DNA of 64,000 nt, from positions 1-64,000 of the forward strand of contig SGPM01000033.1 of assembly GCA_004802725.1 (NCBI GenBank), written 5' to 3'. The position numbers and the translations under genes were made by a program. The notes beneath the pieces were generated by a model. The model saw only the letters and a program-made list of their open reading frames with translations, made no database searches and was not told the DNA's origin. The stretch is from Antrodiella citrinella (taxonomy: Eukaryota; Basidiomycota; Agaricomycetes; Polyporales; Steccherinaceae). Of the stretch, positions 46,801 through 60,939 are shown in pieces (the stretch's first letter is position 1; the number at the start of each line of letters is the position of its first letter).

Positions 46801-49800
46801 ACATTCTGGTAGTTGCGTGATACACTTCGCAGTGGCGTCGCCCATCCCGCGACTTGTAACAACTGCGATTCCCTCATTCGAGGGACTCGGTACAAGGTAC
46901 GACTTTTTTCCTTGGCCCCGTGCTCGTGTAATATGTACTCAATCTTACGTCGATTAGTGCATGCACCCTTCGTGCCCCGACTACGATCTCTGCCAGAATT
47001 GCGAGGCCCATCCCTTCCCTGTCCATCCCGACACACACCCGATGATCAAGCTGAAGAACATCCAAACACTCATCCCTACCGTGGTGCACGCCACTCCTGT
47101 ACAGGCCGCCGTCTCTACGCAGACGTCCACTCCGGTCGCTATGGAAGTCGATGCGACCGCCGGAACCGTCAACGAGCTCAGGCAAGTTTTCCAGACGGGC
47201 GCAGAAGGGTCTTCCGCCGATTGGCCCCGCCTCGAGGACTTGACTGTGGAGGCTACCCAAAGGATGACTCAGCCGTCCGGAGACTTGAACCTCTCGCGCA
47301 AGCAGTTGGACGATGCTCGAAAGGGCAAAGCTGTCGCCGATCCCATGCCGACAACAATTGGGACAACATCCTTCGCCGGTGCCAATGTAGATGCGGTGAA
47401 TAGAAGCGCATACAGGAGTTTGAACGTCTTCCCCGAGACCGAAGGACAATTGAAGCTCTGCAGCCATGTCGACGAGATCTTGAACAAGCCTGCAGATTTG
47501 GCTACACTCACACTGTTGGACACGGTGCAGAGGGACATGGAGAACGCTCGCAACGCTGCGCCCAAGACTGCCGACACCTCCGAGGTTCGTGATATCTTCA
47601 ACGCGGGCTCTTGGCTCAAAGACGCCGCTGGGATCTCATCCGACGCTTTCAAGTGGACTTCAGATGGTGCAGGATCTTCCAAGGACGCCCACGTGCTGTT
47701 GGACGCAGCGAAGAGGAGCGAGCAACAGGCTCGAAGTGCGTATAGGGACATGTCTGCGGTCAACCCCCCGACCGAAGGCCAGCTGGAGTTCCGTCACTGG
47801 ATTGATAAGATGACCAAGAGCTCTGAGTGGCCTCCTCGACGCTACGATGAGCGGCCCGTTGATGTTGTGCAGACTACAACGGATGCAGGCTTGTTGGACG
47901 CACGAGTACTGTTGGAGACAGCTCAAAGGACCCAAGAGAATGCTCGAAGACTGTATAGAGCTGCAGCTGATAATGGGTCGAATGTTGCAGCTGATAATGG
48001 GTCGAACGTTTTTGACAACGTCCGCACTGATGCCGAGTCCTCCTTCAACGCCCACGTTCTCAATCATTTGCGGGATACTCAACGCGATTTGCGCCACGCC
48101 TACCGCTCTGTCGCGCTGGATGGGCCGAGCAACGATTCCATCCCTTTACCCACATTCCCAGCAGCGCCCAAGTCCAAGGATGCTCGTATTTTGGATCACT
48201 TCACCGCTATGCCACTTCGATCTATTAACGACGAAGACATGGTCGTAGATAATTCAGATGTAAAGTCTATCAACAACGGTGATGATTTTATTCGCAGACT
48301 TCAAGACATGGAACGCAAGAAGACGGTCGCAGAGCTGACCAGCGAGACGATCTTGAACAACTGTGATGCGGCCCTCTCCAATGCTCGTACCTCCCGCGTC
48401 CCAGCAGAACCGTATCGCTCCATTTTCGATGACTCAGCCTCGGAGGCACTCCCAACATCCGTTCCAATGAACATGGACGATCACAGGGAGTTTCGCAGGC
48501 ACTATCGCAGTCTCTTCGCCACGGACCCTGCCGTGCAAGTCACGCCTGAGGTCCACGATGCGTCTCAGGCCGTGGTCGAGGAAATGAAGGAAACTCGCAG
48601 GCAGTATGGTGACCTGTGGGTCGGCGCGCCATCTGGCACTTCCGATCCCATTCCCGCGGTGATGGAGCATGCTCTTGCGTCTTCGTCGGTCGTTGCTGAG
48701 CGTCTTGGGCATACGGAGGCGACGCAGCCGTCCAGTCCTATCGCTGCTGTTCCTAGCATCCCTCCTCTAGTTCCTACTACTTGGTCTCCCCCCAGATGGC
48801 ACATAGAAACTCCTCCGAGCGCCGTCGTTGTTCCAAGGATACTTACTCCTTATCGCACTTCTTCATACGAGCGTCGTGCTGTCTCTCCGGAATCCGTCGT
48901 CGAGGATTCGGTGATGGCACAGACCGTCATTCCTCATGTTACTTTGGGCGAAGAGCGTCTTGCTGCTTCTGCTATTGCTTCCTCGCGACTTTCCCCTGCA
49001 TCCGTAACTCGACCGTTGTCGCCTGAACAGCGACTTGTCGATGTTGACGAACCGGCCACGGAACATATGTCTGAGCACACCTTGGACGAGGCTGTCACCT
49101 CTGCGTTCGACGGTTTGACGACCCCTTCCGATGTTCCCGGGTCCAATGCTACGCGATCTCCCGAGTCCATTCCTAAGCTGGGACCTGTACAGAACGCGGA
49201 CTGGAAGGAACTGTGGCCCGAACTGACGACGATGCTGAAACACCTCTTGCAGCCACCTTCCGCTGAGGCGTCCACCAGCTCCACTGTGATGCCCGGTACT
49301 ATGGACGATTCGAAGGAGTCGAAGGAGGTTTCCTCTGACGAGAAAGAGTTCCACACTGCCGTTGAGGATTCGCCTTTGGCGCAAGAAGCGCTTCTTACGC
49401 GTCCTGAAGGTTCATCGGCACCCCAGAACCTCCGCACGGAATCGTTCAGTTTGAAGGACTACCTGACATCGTTGTCGCCCAAGCCGACCTACATTGCTAC
49501 GTACGTGTCGGACAGCAACATCCAAGATGGACAGTTCTTCCCGCCTGGTGCTGAATTTGTCAAGTCGTGGCGTATGAGGAACGACGGGAACGTCACTTGG
49601 CCCGAGAACACTACGTTGTCGTTCGTGGCTGGTGATCGTATCGCGCCTGGCAATAGTGCTTCGTCGGTCAAGATTGGTAGCGTTGCGCCTGGTGCCGAGG
49701 TTGAAGTTGTCGGTCCCGAGATGAAGGTATGTCTTGAGTTCGTGGTTGATGTGTCTTTTACTGATTATGCTGTACGATAGGCTCCTGATGTTCCCGGGAA

Positions 49801-50251
49801 GTACGTCAGCTACTGGCGTTTGTTCGACGGCGCAGGAAACTACTTTGGACACAGCGTTTGGGTTGAGTGAGTGCATTGTTTCCCCGTTCGCGAGACCTTT
49901 CTCATCGTCGTATCTAGCATCACGGTCGCTGAGATGAACCGACCTGAATCGAAGTCGTCGGGTGAAGACTCCTTGGCCTCGTCCTCGGTGATCATGCCAC
50001 GTCCGTTGGAGAGCATCGCGGCCACTGCCAACGCGCCAGGCTCTGGATCTTCCATTACTGTCCTTTCGAACCCGCCCTCCGATGACGGTTCATTCGAGTC
50101 GTCTATCTCGTTGCTCGATGCGCCGTCGTCTCCGTCCGTCGAAGGTGACGATGCTATCTACGAGGATAGCCGCACGAACGCCGCTGTCAACCGCCCTCGC
50201 GATCTTGAGTATGTCGTCTTGTATGATACTTCGTCCTCTGAGGAGGATTGA
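43805..50251 (+). CDS. NBR1: NBR1-type selective-autophagy receptor with seven ZZ fingers
   Basis: Cargo receptor for autophagy or endosomal sorting, about 1,900 residues. Domains in order: N-terminal PB1 (VKATYRGETRKFTFEAP, SYQELYTQLYRVF, IGKEAHSAEEYEKHI); a Ser/Pro-rich linker; seven ZZ zinc fingers between 45048 and 47040, each of the form CxxCx(n)GxRxKCxxC-(intron)-DYDLCxxC...H...H (first ITCDGCETKNIFGTRFKC, last CNNCDSLIRGTRYKC). Short introns split six of them before DYD. Then comes a long region of repeated RxxYRSxxAxDxP helical units (about 47160-48600), and an FW (four-tryptophan) domain, YVSDSNIQDGQFFPPGAEFV, KSWRMRNDGNVTWPENTTL and YVSYWRLFDGAGNYFGHSVWV. The C-terminus ends LEYVVLYDTSSSEED, an LIR-like EYVVL core in an acidic Ser-rich setting. 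In fission yeast the ZZ fingers recruit vacuolar hydrolases. Confidence 0.93.
47962..48011 (+). repeat. 24-bp in-frame tandem repeat in NBR1
   Basis: Two near-identical 24-base units (GCAGCTGATAATGGGTCGAA plus four) encode AADNGSNV twice in the helical linker region. They differ at one base, so the duplication is recent. Confidence 0.8.
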
Positions 50252-50769
50252 TTTTGATCTTGGACTGGAGTGGTTTCTCATTATCATGTACGATGCCGCG
50301 GTGTTTCTTTGTGTGCTCTGTTATTTGACTGTTCCCTTCTCAATCTTCTTGACAACTTGAATCTCGTTCTATCCGTACACTCCGTTGGTCTGTCATCATT
50401 GTCTTCCCCTCGTTCCATGTGCCGTGGTTATGGTTTGCAGATAAGTTGCGTGTAAAAGAATATGTGTATGATACAATATCTCATCCAATGCGATCCTCAA
50501 TGCAATCTTACAGTATGATACAAGCGCAGCAGTCTTGATTGCTTGATGACTTCAGCAGCTGTTCCAGCTGCCAGTACTGTCACTCATGCGAAAGCAATAC
50601 TCATAGCACTGGTATCGAACCATGTATATAGTGGAGGACTACATGAGTAGCACAATACTATTTCCAGACGCAAATGGGACAGAAAGGCATAGCCTTATGA
50701 GAAGTTGTAAATACGAGACATGACCGCAGTGAACCTTGGAAGCAGACGAAGAAACCTAGCTTTTACACA
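50252..50769. other. Convergent 3' region
   Basis: 3' flanks of NBR1 (plus) and the deaminase-like gene (minus). AT-richer than its surroundings. No gene recognised. Confidence 0.5.
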
Positions 50770-52277
50770 CTACCAATCTGGGTAGGCGAAAGTCTTAGGT
50801 TTGTCTGGAAATACCTTGGCCGAGACGCGAAGGTAGAGTGCTCCAACAAAGTCGTACACCAATTGATGTTCGAACTCTGATTTCATATCGCGAGGAATTA
50901 ATGGCATATTCCATGTCGCTAGATCCCTTCTATTGGAGGTTCTGTCGTGGATGTGTAGCTTCATGTAATCCGGGTGTAACACGTTATACGCCTTTGCAAA
51001 TAAGGCACATCCAAGACAGGATGGAGAGGATGTGGCGATGTGGATTGTGGTCCTGGGTTCGTCGTCAGAATCGTCGATAGAGCTTTTGTGATGCGATTGT
51101 AAGATCTCATGGATGTGGAGGATGAGGCTGCATTCCGCGTGCACGGGGAAAGCCTCCGCTGCCTCCTCTGCCCCGAGCTGTGCGTATGCAGCCTCAACGT
51201 CTTTGAGCTCCTCTTGAAGTAACTGAGAGAATCGCGGCTTGGATTTCGGTAAATCCTCTCCCATCGCACTCAACACCAATGGCGATAACGCTTCGAGCCA
51301 GAACTCGCTAGACGACTGTGTAGATAGCAAGGCGACCGTTTTGCCAGGAGCCGGCAGAACGTATTCGACAAGATATTCCGTGCTCAACCACGACAAGAAC
51401 TCGGGTTTGCAAGAAGCGTGCAAAGTTTCCAGGGATAGGGCTGTTTGGTAGTGTTCCAAGCACCATTTGTATATATCCACGACTGTGTTGAGATTGTCCG
51501 ATCAATATACACTGTCAATGATAGAATGAGCTCGATTAACGTACGATCAGCTTTGTCAATGCCAAATTCTGCTTTCGCGCGCTCCCAGTATTCAATCGAG
51601 GGCAGCGCAGCGCGCAGGCGACGCAAGGAAGATAAGATCCGCGAAAAATCGACAGAGTCGGTTGATTGCAAGTCCTCTTTCAGATCGGTAATGGCTTTGG
51701 CGAGGCCTGTGAACTCCGAATACACGAATGGGGCGGGGTCCGAATTCGTACAGTTCTTCAAGAATACGTGTAATTTCTGTGGCGGAGGGAGCGACCTTAG
51801 ATAGCCGGTTGCCCGCTTCAGAACGATCCTGATCACAGTGGTCCATGCATCTTGGTATTCTGTGGTCCCACGTCGCGTCTCCGCCATGCGTCTCATTGCC
51901 TGTAGCAACGTCTCTAGGAATTCGCAAACATTCGAGGTATCGACTGCTTGATCTCCGGCGACGTACAGAATCTGATCTGCGGTCGAATCAAAACCCGTGA
52001 CTGGTAGAAGTGTCATGGCATATGTATCATCACGAGCAGCTTTGCAGGCCAACGCAAGAACGCGGACGATGTGATGTTGTGTAGGAACAGGACCCTGACC
52101 AAACTCCGCAGAGGCAGGAGACCGACTATCCACCTCAGGCTCAAGCCCCGCAGCACGAATTTCGGGCTTGGACATCGACTTTCGCAAGACGATATTGTAG
52201 AGGTCGGTAGGCGAGAATCCAAGTTGCTTGTATTCTTCCAAGTGTTCCGAGTCATGATCATAAGCGATCGTACTCAT
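50770..52277 (-). CDS. Deaminase-superfamily-like protein (OTT_1508 type)
   Basis: About 480 residues in two exons. The intron (GTACGTTAATC donor near 51542, AACACAG acceptor near 51481) joins KAD and LVDIYKWCLEHYQTAL in phase. The N-terminal two thirds are helical (GFSPTDLYNIVLRKSMSK, LRRLRAALPSIEYWERAK). The C-terminal part has the zinc-deaminase pattern: VHAECSLILHIHEI (His-Ala-Glu) and, about 45 residues later, SPSCLGCALFAKAYN (CxxC). This HAE...CxxC spacing matches fungal OTT_1508-like predicted nucleotide/nucleic-acid deaminases. No secretion signal. The substrate is unknown. In the literature this superfamily includes proteins in conflict and immunity settings, but nothing nearby proves such a role here. 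Confidence 0.65.
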
Positions 52278-54515
52278 TGCGTGAAAATATTCTAGTCTGC
52301 GATGGGTCCTCAGTGCGCGGTCTGAGGAAGCTTTAAATTTTGACTTACTATTGATTTGCGAAAGTGTAGGCGGTCAGCGGAGGTTGCCAGTGGCTGTTAT
52401 GGGGATGCTTGGGAGACACGATATTGAGGCAAGTTATAAGGTGCAGCCGTAGCTACGGCCCGTACTAGGACAACGAGATTACGTTACGGATGGTTATGCC
52501 AATGCATACACGAGTCGCATACCTCAGCCTGAGGCCACACAAATATTCACCCATTTCAAGAGCTGTGTGGAAGAGGCGTTGGAAGGCATGCGCAAAACAC
52601 TCTATAACAATATAGCTGCATCTCTCCTACCGCTACCGGGGCCAGATTCAGTTCGCGCCGGATACCTCAGCGACAGTACTGCTGGAGGATTTGAACTCCG
52701 AGTCAGAGACATCGATTGAAGTTGAATGTTAGTGATTACATTGGTCTATCTGTGTATATGGTGCTAATGTTCGACAAAGCTTCCAATATAGAGTCGAGAA
52801 GTTCTCCAAGCCATGGCTCAGACAGCAGCTGGCTGGCATTACCGTCACGGCTATTGGTATCAGTAGATTGTTTTCTGTGTTTTTCGTCCCAACGCTCGAA
52901 CAGGTTGTTGTTATATATCATGTGGATGAGGAGCGTTCTCCATTTTTATGTCTTCCGTTTAGCGTTTCAAGTTCTAGTTCAAGACAGAAGTGTTTAGGCT
53001 CGCCGTCATATTGTCATATTGTAACAACGTAGATCGTCGAAACCTGAGACAACCACTTTCAAAGCAACTTACCGTGGGAAAGGGTGTTGATGCTCACGAT
53101 TGGGGAGATTCTGCGACAGATCAAGAATGAACCGTTAGTACGTCTCAGGCTGTACAATGAAACTTGAAGCTTGAACGCTGACGAAGATTAATGAAGGTGC
53201 CGGTGAATATTGAGGTCCGAATGGCCGGGGTGAGGGACGATTGACATAGACTTGTCTAGAACAGCCTTGTGACCAGCGTGAGGTTTATGCTAGATTCTTG
53301 TGTCGGACTTGAGATCGTCAACGAGGTATATGAGATCATCTTAAGCCTTGAAAGGACTCGACTGCGAGTAAACCGTGCCTCGGAGGTGCAATCGGGCCCA
53401 GAACGAGCGACCGCGGTTGGGAGATCTGGCGTACCTGTCGAATTTAAGAGCGTATGGTCAATGCGGGGCGGAGACAAATGGGGGTGTACTTCATCGCAAT
53501 GAACACTGTGCCAGCCTGAGTCCATCACAAGTCGCTAGACGTGCGGTATGGGCATTGAGGTCTGTGAAGCAACAGCTTCCCCGACGAGCATTTAGTAATG
53601 AAAACTACGTTCCCATGGTGCAGCTGGTGTTGTGACGGTAGCTTGTTTTATGCGAATGATGTTGTGAGAGCCTGTATGGAACTCGGGGTAGAGTACCTAG
53701 AAACTTGTCATCGGAGAGTTCATCGTTGTCGGATGGCTAGTAAAGAATGTCAATCAGAACACGAAGAGGATATACTGTTGAAAAGATCCTGACCGGCGTC
53801 CGGAGTGAACAAGGAAGTGCACGACATGCAGAAGTATGGCGAGTACTTTAAAACACACCCAAGACATACAAACATGGCAATTATACCACGAACGCAGCCA
53901 TCTATGAGATGTCAGCACATGTCAGTAGTCACCGAGCCCGTCCGCGGCATACACAAGCGTAGAACGATATTTTTTTGACCTCGGTCGTTTTGCGTTGTGG
54001 TGGCGATACCAACCCCATTTGCTGTTGATATTTGGAATAACTGTAGCGGACTGCAAAGCAAGAGGCAGGCAAGATCTGGATCGGGGATATCGTCAAAGGT
54101 CCACCCCAATCGGTGTACGGGGTCCTGGTGACACGTTAAACACCCACTTTTCCTGAAATACGCAATTCTACACTTCAATAAACACCGAGATCATTTGAGA
54201 ACACGAAGGCGCAGTACTGCACCTCAATGCATGAGTTTGATGACAAGAATCGCCATGTTTCGAACAAAACAGGCTGAAAACAAACGGGTTGGCTCACGTG
54301 ATGAGCGCGTCGCGTTTATTTGTTTATACATAACAAACAACGCGTCTCACTGCATCTTCTTAGTAGTCTACGCGACGCCAGCAACGCTATCCGTCTCCTT
54401 CATCCTGCGCCCTCTGGCTCTGCATCTATAATATCTATACCTCATTATGTTACCATAATCCTCCCTTTTTACCATCTTTGCATATAATTTTCAACGCCCT
54501 CTCCCAATTCCAACG
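52278..54515. other. Intergenic region, 2.2 kb, no supported gene
   Basis: An open stretch without ATG at about 52455-52718 reads like protein (FTHFKSCVEEALEGMRKTLY) but shows no family match. Other frames are short. It is one of the largest gene-poor stretches in the window and could hold remnants of a decayed gene or element. Confidence 0.45.
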
Positions 54516-55447
54516 ATGGACGTGTCTCAAGGAACCTCCGATACGTTTACCGACTCATCAAACGACACCATCGACGCGTCACGGTATCCGGTTCATGAAT
54601 CGTACAATCCCCTCACTTCCTCGGTTCCCCATTCCCCCGTAGACCAATCAATACCACTCCATACACCTAATGCTCATGGTAGCTTGGTTCCGCAACCCTC
54701 GCATCTATCACAGTTGCTGAGCAGGGAAAGTTTCGGTGCTACCAGTGCTTGCAAGAAGTAAGCGTGAGGAAACGCCGGGACCATGTTGCCGCACACATTC
54801 TCAAGGCCATGCGCAAGGTGACCGAGGACTTGCAAGGCGAGCGCTACGATATCGTTATCCTTGGTAGTCACGCAATCTGATTGTTTGACTAGGTTGGGGA
54901 TTCCATGCCCTGCGGGTTTTGTGGCCGTTCGGGCATCGCAAGTTGTTCGCGGCTCTACCTCACCAAAGGCAAAAATCCTCAAGCCGTCAGCGAATGCGAA
55001 CACCAACAAAAATTCAAATACAAATTGGCCCAGATATCGACGGATTCTGGCCCCAGTACCAACATCCCCATCCGCTGCTTATTCGACAGATGCTTCGCTA
55101 CAATCGACGGAATGTGGCCGGCAGTATGGAAGTTCAATATGCCAGCCCACATCCAACAATTCCACGAGGGCTCATCGTTCGATGGTGGTGCCACCGGCGC
55201 ACCTATCGACGATACCCTTGCTTACAACATGTATATCACCCCCGACGAAGAACGTCGGCTTGGGATTCCGGAGCGTCTCATTCCTACGACACCTGCACCT
55301 GTCCCGCCAAACTCACACTCTCAAAACACGCCCTCATCCTCGGGATCTGCTACACGCGGGACGAAACGCACCGCCGCGGCCATCTCATCCACCACACCGC
55401 TCTCGCACTACAGTGACAAGCGGCCACGCCTCCCACCTGACCTCTGA
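54516..55447 (+). CDS. Zinc-finger protein of a mushroom-expanded family
   Basis: The first exon from ATG 54516 encodes a Ser/Thr/Pro-rich leader (MDVSQGTSDTFTDSSND). A second exon, whose acceptor is unclear (about 54730), encodes FRCYQCLQEVSVRKRRDHVA then AHIL, a C2H2-like CxxCx(12)HxxxH finger. A third, after CTAG at 54892, encodes SMPCGFCGRSGIASC, FKYKLAQIS, IPIRCLFDRCFATIDGMWP, VWKFNMPAHIQQFH and DEERRLGIPERLIP. A basic tail (GTKRTAAAISS, SDKRPRLPP) may be a nuclear signal. The Cys-rich PCGFCG...WKFNMPxH module recurs in many mushroom genomes, often near mobile DNA. Its role is unknown. Exon borders before 54892 are uncertain. Confidence 0.6.
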
Positions 55448-55909
55448 TTTGATAGTCTTGATTCTTGAGGGCCCTCGTCCCCTGTCCGTTCTCTTGAAGC
55501 TGTAATACTCATCTCATTATTGTCTATGTTCTTGTGTTCGTACAATACATGTGCTGTGCTGTGCGTACTGAAGGTTGTCGGTTATTGACGTGGCCGGTTG
55601 ACCCGCGCCCTTATAAGGAAGTGTAGGTAGGTCCCTACCCAGTACCCGGGGTCCCTGAAATAAGGGGGTCGATGTCGGAAACTACGCTCTTGCCTGCCTC
55701 TTGCTGCAAAGATCGAGTATTGTCGCAAAGACTGAATTCGCGGTTTGAAGTTCGTTCAGAATGACCTTCTGTTGGATCGCTCTCACTGTCGGCAATTCGG
55801 CATATGAGCGCTAACCTCGTTTGCAATTTCGAGATTTCTCTCACTCGTTGCTTGGTACTGAATCTACTGACCTGGTAGTCTTCGATACCTGTCTTAGCTT
55901 CCCTCGATC
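55448..55909. other. Intergenic region, promoter of MetAP2 copy B
   Basis: No gene recognised. Likely 3' UTR of the zinc-finger gene and promoter of the downstream aminopeptidase. Confidence 0.45.
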
Positions 55910-57690
<1,781 letters not shown>

Positions 57691-58164
57691 TATATGTATC
57701 GAGTATGTGGTTTGGTTGTTCTGTAGCTAAGTACACTTGTAGTAGACATCATAGCTGTATTTGCTATTCACCTCCACCGCAATCGGCGCACACTCCGGGC
57801 CTCGCCGCCTCGGGATTGAGAGGGGGCCTGGCGCTCTAAGAGCCGCTCGGCATGGGCCGCACGGCATGGACACGTCCCAATAAGGTTATTTCTGGCCACG
57901 CAACACGCGAAAATGCGGGGAAGGGGCTTGCATGTGATTGAGGTGCGAGGTTACTAGTAGATGATCCTTCCACTGTGGGGGCCAATGTCTTGTCTTTCTC
58001 TTTCATCCTTGTCTCATATTTCCCGACGCCCCCTCGTTCGTTCCCGACAACATCGTTCTTGTCGTTGCCCACAGTGACCAGCACACAGATCTGAAAACAA
58101 ATCACACACAGCATCAGCTCGTCATCGTTCCCTTCTCGGAATAATTTCCTAGGCCAAGCGACGC
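57691..58164. other. Intergenic region
   Basis: Between two plus-strand genes. No gene recognised. Confidence 0.5.
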
Positions 58165-60584
58165 ATGGCCTGGCCGCTCTCCCTTTTCGCATGCGCAGAC
58201 AACACTGAGCAGCCAGAAGCATCGGGCTCCAAGCAAGTAGCCAAGGTGCATCCCAATGCTGCTCAGTCGCCGCTCTTAGCGCTGCTCCAGCATTTCGAAA
58301 ATGCTGGGGCAAGCCTACCGCCCTCTAATCGCGTGGGGGACCCGAAGTTGAAGCAGAGAGAAATTGAACCTTTCAGGTTCTGGCAGCTATGGAAGTGGGG
58401 TGTGTTCGCTGCTGTGAAAGGTAATGTCCTCCGGGCACGCTCTACGCCATTGTGTTCCTAAACTGTTTATTCGCAGCGACGCATGTCTTGTCCGCTGTGG
58501 TATCGCACACTATCTACGGTCCACCCAAGAAATCATGGGGGATTGAAATGACAGTATTGTGCAGCATCATGCGTGACGCTAGTCGACATTCGTATCTTAC
58601 AGACGTGGTATGGTCTTGTTCTTGTTTTCATTTCGCAGCCCATATCCTTACGCTCCACCCCCTCAGACCACATTGCGCCTACTCATGAGCATGGGAGGAC
58701 TGGTGCCCGTACCCTCAGACGCCATGGTGACTCCAGTGACCTTTCGTGTTCGCAAACGTCATCTGCGGGGTATCCTTGCGGAGTTTGACAACGCAGAAGA
58801 TGGGTCACGTGAGCTGTCAGGCGAGTGGATAGTGGGGAAGAGAACGTGGCAGCGTCTCCAGCACGAGTGGAAAGCCTCGAAAAAGGCAAAACTGCACGGC
58901 TGTGAACCGAAATCTCACCCACTCAAACGGAAGGAGCGAGTTGTATTGTATTTGCACGGAGGTCAGTCCCTGCAGCATTTAGTCGTTTCGTTCATAATAC
59001 TGATCGACTCTTCGTGCAGGTGCATACTACCTGTTCAGTCCCGCTACGCATCGAATGATCACTATACCCCTCTCAAAAGCTCTGGACGCAAGGCTATTTG
59101 GTACGCTAAGCTCTCAATATTAGATTGGAATGTGACGTGCTCATAGAAATTTTCTTCAGCTGTTGACTACCGTCTTGCGCCAGAGACTCGATTCCCTGGT
59201 CCATTACACGATGCTGTTTCCACCTATTTCCGTATGATTGACGACTTGCATATTGCTCCGGAGAACATTATTGTTGCAGGCGACAGTGCAGGTGGTGGTC
59301 TGGCTCTGGCATTGATGATGTACCTGCGAGACAACGACTATCCACTACCAGGTGGAGGCATCCTGATGTCTCCCTGGGTTGGTGAGTACAATACATCAAT
59401 TCTCATTCAAGGCTCAGTCTTCTGATTAAATAGCATCGTTTCAGATTTGACTATGAGCTGCGACTCCTGGGAGAGCAACGCTCAATTTGATATTGTCCCC
59501 ATGCCCCAGCCAGGTGATCACATGAACCCTATTGCATGCTACCTCGGGGAGCACATGGAGAAGTACCTCACCCATCCTTATGCGAGCCCACTCTTTGGGA
59601 ACTTCACCGGATTGCCACCGCTCCTCATCCAGGCAGGTGACTCAGAACAACTGAGAGACGAGATCACGCTATTGGCGCATAAGGCATCCCTTGCAGGGGT
59701 CGAAATCCGACATGAACTGTATGAAGATATGGTACGTTCAATGTCCTGGGTCTGCATTGAATTCTATTTGACCACTTTTGATTTCGCAGGTCCATGTCTT
59801 TCAGTCCTTCCCGTTCCTTGAATCCGCCGGTCGGGCGTTCCTGTCGGCTCGTCACTTTGTCCGTGATTACCTGTGTCGAGATCGAGACCACAAGTGCCTC
59901 GAGGGCAAAGCAGAAGAACAATTGGAGCATGAAATCGACAATCTCAACGCTCGAGTCGTTCAAGGAGATGGGACCGAGACTGGTGCAGGTCGAGAAGGGA
60001 TGGGTGAAGTTGATACATCCTCCGATTCTGACACTGTCCCTCCTGCCACCGAATCTACCGCAGATACTGACGTCGACAGCGACGTCAGCACGTCAGAGGA
60101 TGAGCCAAGCTGGTTCACCCCGTCTCGTTGGCCTTCATCGTTACCTAACCAGGATACCGTACCCGACAAGACTGCAGTACGGCGTCACTCGAATGCCGCC
60201 TTATACCCACATACCCCGTCCTCTCCGTCCTCTTTCAAGAGGCGAACCTCATACCAGCAGCTTCCCCGTCACACTTCATCTCTCTCAAGCATCAAAGGTG
60301 CTTCCTCTCAGGGACCTCCTCCTACGTTACTCAACCATATCGGATACATTTCGTCTTCCCTGAGCATGTCCTCCACCGACCCCGCACCGCAGCCCTCAAT
60401 TCGTCGTTCGCATTCTAGTCATCCGGATATCACGTTGCTGTGTCAGCAGTGGGCGTCGGCGGGTCCTGCGAACCAGACGTTGACGTTCAAGCCTGAGACC
60501 GTACCGAGTGGTACGATCTCGCCGGGTAGGAGACGGTCGAGGGCGATGTCGACGTCTGCTCGGAAGTACGTTCTCGGAGGGTGA
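58165..60584 (+). CDS. HSL-type alpha/beta hydrolase (lipase/esterase)
   Basis: Hormone-sensitive-lipase-family esterase in several exons. The start MAWPLSLFACADNTEQP is followed by a region predicted to be an N-terminal helical cap. The oxyanion motif HGGAYYLFSPATHR is formed across an intron (HGG/AYY). FAVDYRLAPETRFPGPLHDA is the HSL-family DYRLAPE block. The nucleophile elbow is GDSAGGGLALALMMYL. The acid is in LIQAGDSEQLRDE and the His in YEDMVHVFQSFPF, so the Ser-Asp-His triad is complete. After it comes a tail of about 225 residues rich in Ser, Thr, Asp and Pro (SDSDTVPPATESTADTDVDS) that is not part of the fold and may be regulatory. The family hydrolyses acyl esters of lipids or small molecules. 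The substrate is unknown. Confidence 0.87.
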
Positions 60585-60939
60585 TTCATGCGCGCGCATG
60601 CTTGGATCCTTCTTGACTTTTTGTGACTCTTCTGCTTTTCGTATTCCTGACTTTCTTGATACCATTCCCATCCATTATCCACGCACAGATTCTGAGTTTG
60701 CTGCAATCTTTGTTTTTGTACCCACCCTCACATCCTGTTGTAATCACATGTAATGTTGCCTCCGTCGTCCTTCGTTTCGACGTGTCATAGTTTGTAATCC
60801 ATGTAAAATACAGAAAAGTTGCTAATAACGTGCTCGACGTCATGAACTTCTACCTCAAATCTCAAATTGCCGACGCGACTATTTTTCGCGCCCACCACAT
60901 GATCCGAGCCGCTCGTTGAAGTTGTTCACTTACACTCAA
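60585..60939. other. Convergent 3' region
   Basis: 3' flanks of the lipase (plus) and the truncated kinase-like gene (minus). No gene seen. Confidence 0.5.
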
